NCBI GenBank assembly: GCA_021234535.1
Contig: CM037848.1
Coordinates: 15,951,444 to 16,015,443 of the forward strand
From: Stichopus chloronotus
Lineage: Eukaryota; Echinodermata; Holothuroidea; Aspidochirotida; Stichopodidae
Reading direction: 5' to 3'
Length of the DNA: 64,000 nucleotides
How positions within the stretch are numbered: the stretch's first letter is position 1; each line of letters starts with the position of its first letter. Shown one piece after another: positions 61,205-64,000 of this stretch. A program made the position numbers and the translations under genes. The notes under the pieces are model-generated. The model was not told the origin of the DNA. It was given only the letters and a program-made list of their open reading frames with translations, and made no database searches.

Positions 61205-61464
61205 TTAAAGGCTGTAATGCATCATCCCAGACAGTTTCAATTCTCCCAACCACCTACCTCTAGTCCCTCCCTCAGCCTGTCTTACATTCCTCCACATGTG
61301 TAATCAAAACAATGGATCCCTGTGTACGCTGTGTAATACGAGCTGCTCTGCATCTTTCGAATTTGCTGGCAATCTAAGAGTACTGTAACTAATTAGAACC
61401 AGTTGAGAATTTTCCTTTCAGGGAGGTAAAAATATAGCTTAGGGTGATGCAATACAGCCTTTAA
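61205..61464 (+). mobile_element. TTAAAG-ended MITE, family 1, complete copy B
   Basis: The element spans 260 bp between TTAA tetranucleotides. Terminal inverted repeats are TTAAAGGCTGTAATGCATC and, read inversely from the right end, TTAAAGGCTGTATTGCATC (18 of 19). The interior matches 9063-9320 almost base for base, with a few substitutions and small indels. It sits inside the AGGTCA-bearing tandem array. Non-coding. Confidence 0.85.
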
Positions 61465-61724
61465 AATGAAATCATCAAAACCACAATGCAGTTGTGCATT
61501 TTGGTTTTACTTCCTTCTTTTTCAAAATGTTGACGTATCTGATTTTGAGTTCCCTGTTAGCTCAGAGGAGGGTGTTCAAGAGAAAGAGAAGAAAGGGAGG
61601 AGGGTTGGGAGTAGATGGAACAGTGGCTGACTTTGTTTTCAACATAAACTTCCTTGCAGAAGCTATCATGTGACCAACTGCTCACAGTTAATGTATTTAA
61701 TTCGGCATTACATAGGAGTATGTG

Positions 61725-62860
61725 TGACACCTTAGCTTGTAAACACGGTATCTCAAGGAGGGAACTTCAAAGTTGGTGTGGAGGTAGTCCATTTTGAGTA
61801 GATGATCCCTTTTTTTCAGATATGAGGTCACCAGAGGAGAAAATCTAAAAACCTATTAAGGAAGATATCTCAGCAACTGAAAGTTGTTGAAACACCGAAC
61901 TCTAGCAGTCTAACCATTCACATAGTAGACATATACTTACCCCTTGCTTCACTAATGCATTAAGAGTGAAACCCAAATGAGGGCAGGCCTAGGCTTAGAG
62001 GGTGCGGTGTCAGAAAAGATTTTGATCGCAAGAGGGTGTGGTCTCTGAATAGATTTTGATTGCACCAAGTCAAACGTAATGCATTAGTGAAGCAATGGGT
62101 AAGTATATTCACTCATGAATATTCACACCAGTGAGTTGGGGAAGTTTGATAGCATTTAATATTTAGATATCTCTGCCAAGTTTTGGGGAGGACAAAGGTC
62201 ACATGAGATCAGTGAGGTCACTGCTTGAAAACCTTGTAAACATGGTATCTCAATAAGGGAAAGTTGCTTGAACTTCAAAGTTGGTGTGTTGGTTGTCCTT
62301 TGTGAGTAGATGATCCCTATTGGTTTTCAAGGAGGTCAAAGGTCATTTGATGTCACCACAGGAGAAAGTCTGAAAACCTATTAAGGAACCCCTCTGAGCA
62401 ACTAAATGTTCCTTTACCTTCAAAGTGATGTGAAAATTGTCCATTATGAGCAGATGATCCCAAGTGATTTCTAGTTAGGTCAAAGGTCATTTGAGGTCAC
62501 CAGAGGAGACAATCTAAAAAGTTGTTGAGGAAGATGTCAAAGCAACTGAATGTTAGTGAAACTTCAAACTTGATGTTAAGGTTGTCCACTGTGACTAGGT
62601 GATACCTAATGGTTTTCATGGAGAACAAAGGTCATTTGATGTCACTAGAGGTTGAAGTATGAAAACCTTTTAAGCATGATATCTCAACAAGTGAATGTAG
62701 CTGTGAAGTTTTCTGGTAACATTGGCAGTTATTCAAAGGTCACATGAGGTCAGCAGAAGTCATATTTTGAAAACCTTGTAGACATGGTATTTCAAGAAGA
62801 GTAAAAACATTTGAACTTCAAAATTAGTGTGCTGGTTGTCATTTGTTTTGCATAAATACT
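61725..62860 (+). repeat. AGGTCA-bearing tandem repeat, block 2
   Basis: Continues block 1 with diverged units that share GGTATCTCAA-GAAGGGAA, ACTTCAAAGTTGGTGTG, GTTGTCCATTGTGAGTAGAT, GATCCC, and AGGTCAAAGGTCATTTGA followed by GAAAACCT. Perfect AGGTCAAAGGTCA lies at 62333-62345 and 62477-62489; the latter is followed after TTTG by a third AGGTCA at 62494. A foldback MITE (61923-62145) is inserted within it. Confidence 0.85.
61923..62145. mobile_element. Foldback MITE, copy 4
   Basis: The left arm ACTTACCCCTTGCTTCACTA (61937-61956) and AATGCATT pair with AATGCATTAGTGAAGCAATG and GGTAAGTA at about 62079-62106. Outer blocks CATAGTAGACATATACTT and TCACTCATGAATATTCACAC are as in the other copies. 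The interior keeps a TAGAGGGTGCGGTGTCAGAA arm but not its full partner. It lies inside the AGGTCA tandem array. Confidence 0.7.
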
Positions 62861-64000
62861 GGCAAGGAATCACAGAGTCCTTTGACTGTCTGCTTTATAT
62901 TTTTCAACTTTGCTGGAAAGGATGTGACGGAAATGTCACAAAATTGGTGACAAAATATAAAAGACTACTTTAATTTTGGGAGTAAATAAGTCTTCTGAGG
63001 CTTTTAGCTACCACAGTAGCACTGAAAATGCTTCATCCTACAAATGTGTGTAATATTAGCACACACGCTTACTGTTTTCCTATTCATATGAACACTAGTA
63101 CCACTCACTGTGTAGATATGCAAACATAACACATCCATTTAGTGCAGCATCAATATTTACTTCTGGTATTAGTTGGACTTCTTTATTGCATTGTCAATAA
63201 ATCTGTTAGCCTAAATCAGTTTATTTTCTTATCTCAGGGGACTATGTAGAGCTCCAATTAAACAGTAACACAGGGTGTCTGACTACTTTAAACTCCATTT
63301 AAGACCTATTGTTGAGGATTAGTCTGATAATCACAGCATTAAATTCATTATTATGTACAACTTTAGTGCAGAGATAATTATAGCCATCAATCAACGCCCT
63401 CGCTCACCCACTTTTATTCTTGGTGTTTTTAAGTTGGTATTTCAAGCTATAATTACAGACCGCATGGCCCATTCAGCTAGGAGCATATAAATGACATCCT
63501 GCTTTACTCATCAGTAAAAAAGTCACAGAATGATGCGTTAATATGTGTGTACATTATAAATGGTTGCAATCTACAGTATCAGTTTACAGCTATAGGCTCT
63601 GTAGAAAGTTCTATACTCAATTTTAGTGAACATATGTTTTCATTTGCCTCGTGACTAGCATCCACATTTCTATAGTTGGTTCCTTTCAAAGACCTGATAA
63701 CATTTAGGACAAATTTGCTTAATATTCACCAAGTGTTTAACATACAGTGCTTAATTGCTAGCTTTAGGATACACTGTTGTGCCCTGTCAATTATGCTTGA
63801 GCAGTATACTTCAGGCTTGTTCATCAATGTCAGACCTTCCAAGTGACCATCAGTCATGGGTTTGACCAGTATTTGAATGAAAGGTTAGTCAACCCTGGAA
63901 GGTGTCTTAACTGGCGGATAATGCACAATAGAGAGTTAATGCAAGCATTGCATGAGGGCGCAGCGAGAGTACATCCAGCGATAGCTTTAAACCCCTAAGT
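62861..64000. other. Non-coding stretch to window end
   Basis: No gene or repeat recognised. CpG density is low except in the last few tens of bases. Confidence 0.4.

Overview
The window is eukaryotic, AT-rich, intron-bearing animal DNA with few genes and many repeats. The best-recognised gene is an Sp5-type Sp/KLF zinc-finger transcription factor. The second is a homologue of the small animal family C22orf15/CXorf65. Deuterostome-type gene content, mosaic CpG depletion and many short DNA transposons point to a marine invertebrate deuterostome. An echinoderm is my first guess, a sea cucumber more tentatively. Nothing bacterial, viral or organellar was seen.

Layout. 1-5.3 kb has no gene but holds two tiny palindromic insertions (1602-1688, 2466-2509) and a tandem array of CRE-like motifs (3174-3375). 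5343-5891 (minus) is the C22orf15/CXorf65-like gene, with a CpG-rich stretch upstream. 6772-7566 is a complete non-autonomous hAT-like element with a perfect 8-bp target duplication. 9-18 kb is non-coding. It holds MITEs, a degenerate LINE reverse-transcriptase scrap (10.7 kb), paired CRE palindromes (9.74 kb) and two perfect PBX-MEIS/PREP-type decamers (10.68 and 11.77 kb). Sp5 lies at 18695-21167 (plus) in two coding exons. Its proximal promoter has CCAAT boxes, GC boxes and two canonical TCF/LEF sites, and a poly(A) signal sits at 21678.

From about 25 kb to the end I find no recognisable coding exon. This part is visibly poorer in CpG and richer in TG/CA than the left third. A CpG-rich stretch at about 24.72-25.26 kb marks the change and could be the promoter and first exon of a plus-strand gene whose body runs out of the window; this is inference. 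The right part also holds a (ATC)n tract (34.5 kb), a degenerate minisatellite (40.3 kb), a 14-bp minisatellite with a 56-bp higher-order repeat (47.6 kb), a foldback MITE family (33.7, 50.9, 59.6, 61.9 kb), several MITE families with TTAAAG termini, and a roughly 140-bp tandem array at 60-63 kb whose units carry AGGTCA direct repeats.

The items most worth following are the 28-bp palindromic insertions flanked by 8-bp direct repeats, the DR1-bearing tandem array, the excess of TGACGTCA palindromes, and the TTAAAG-ended MITEs, which resemble the T2/Kolobok group. Sp5 is a known Wnt/beta-catenin target and feedback regulator in other animals, and the TCF sites in its promoter fit that role. No functional link between Sp5 and the C22orf15-like gene is evident.
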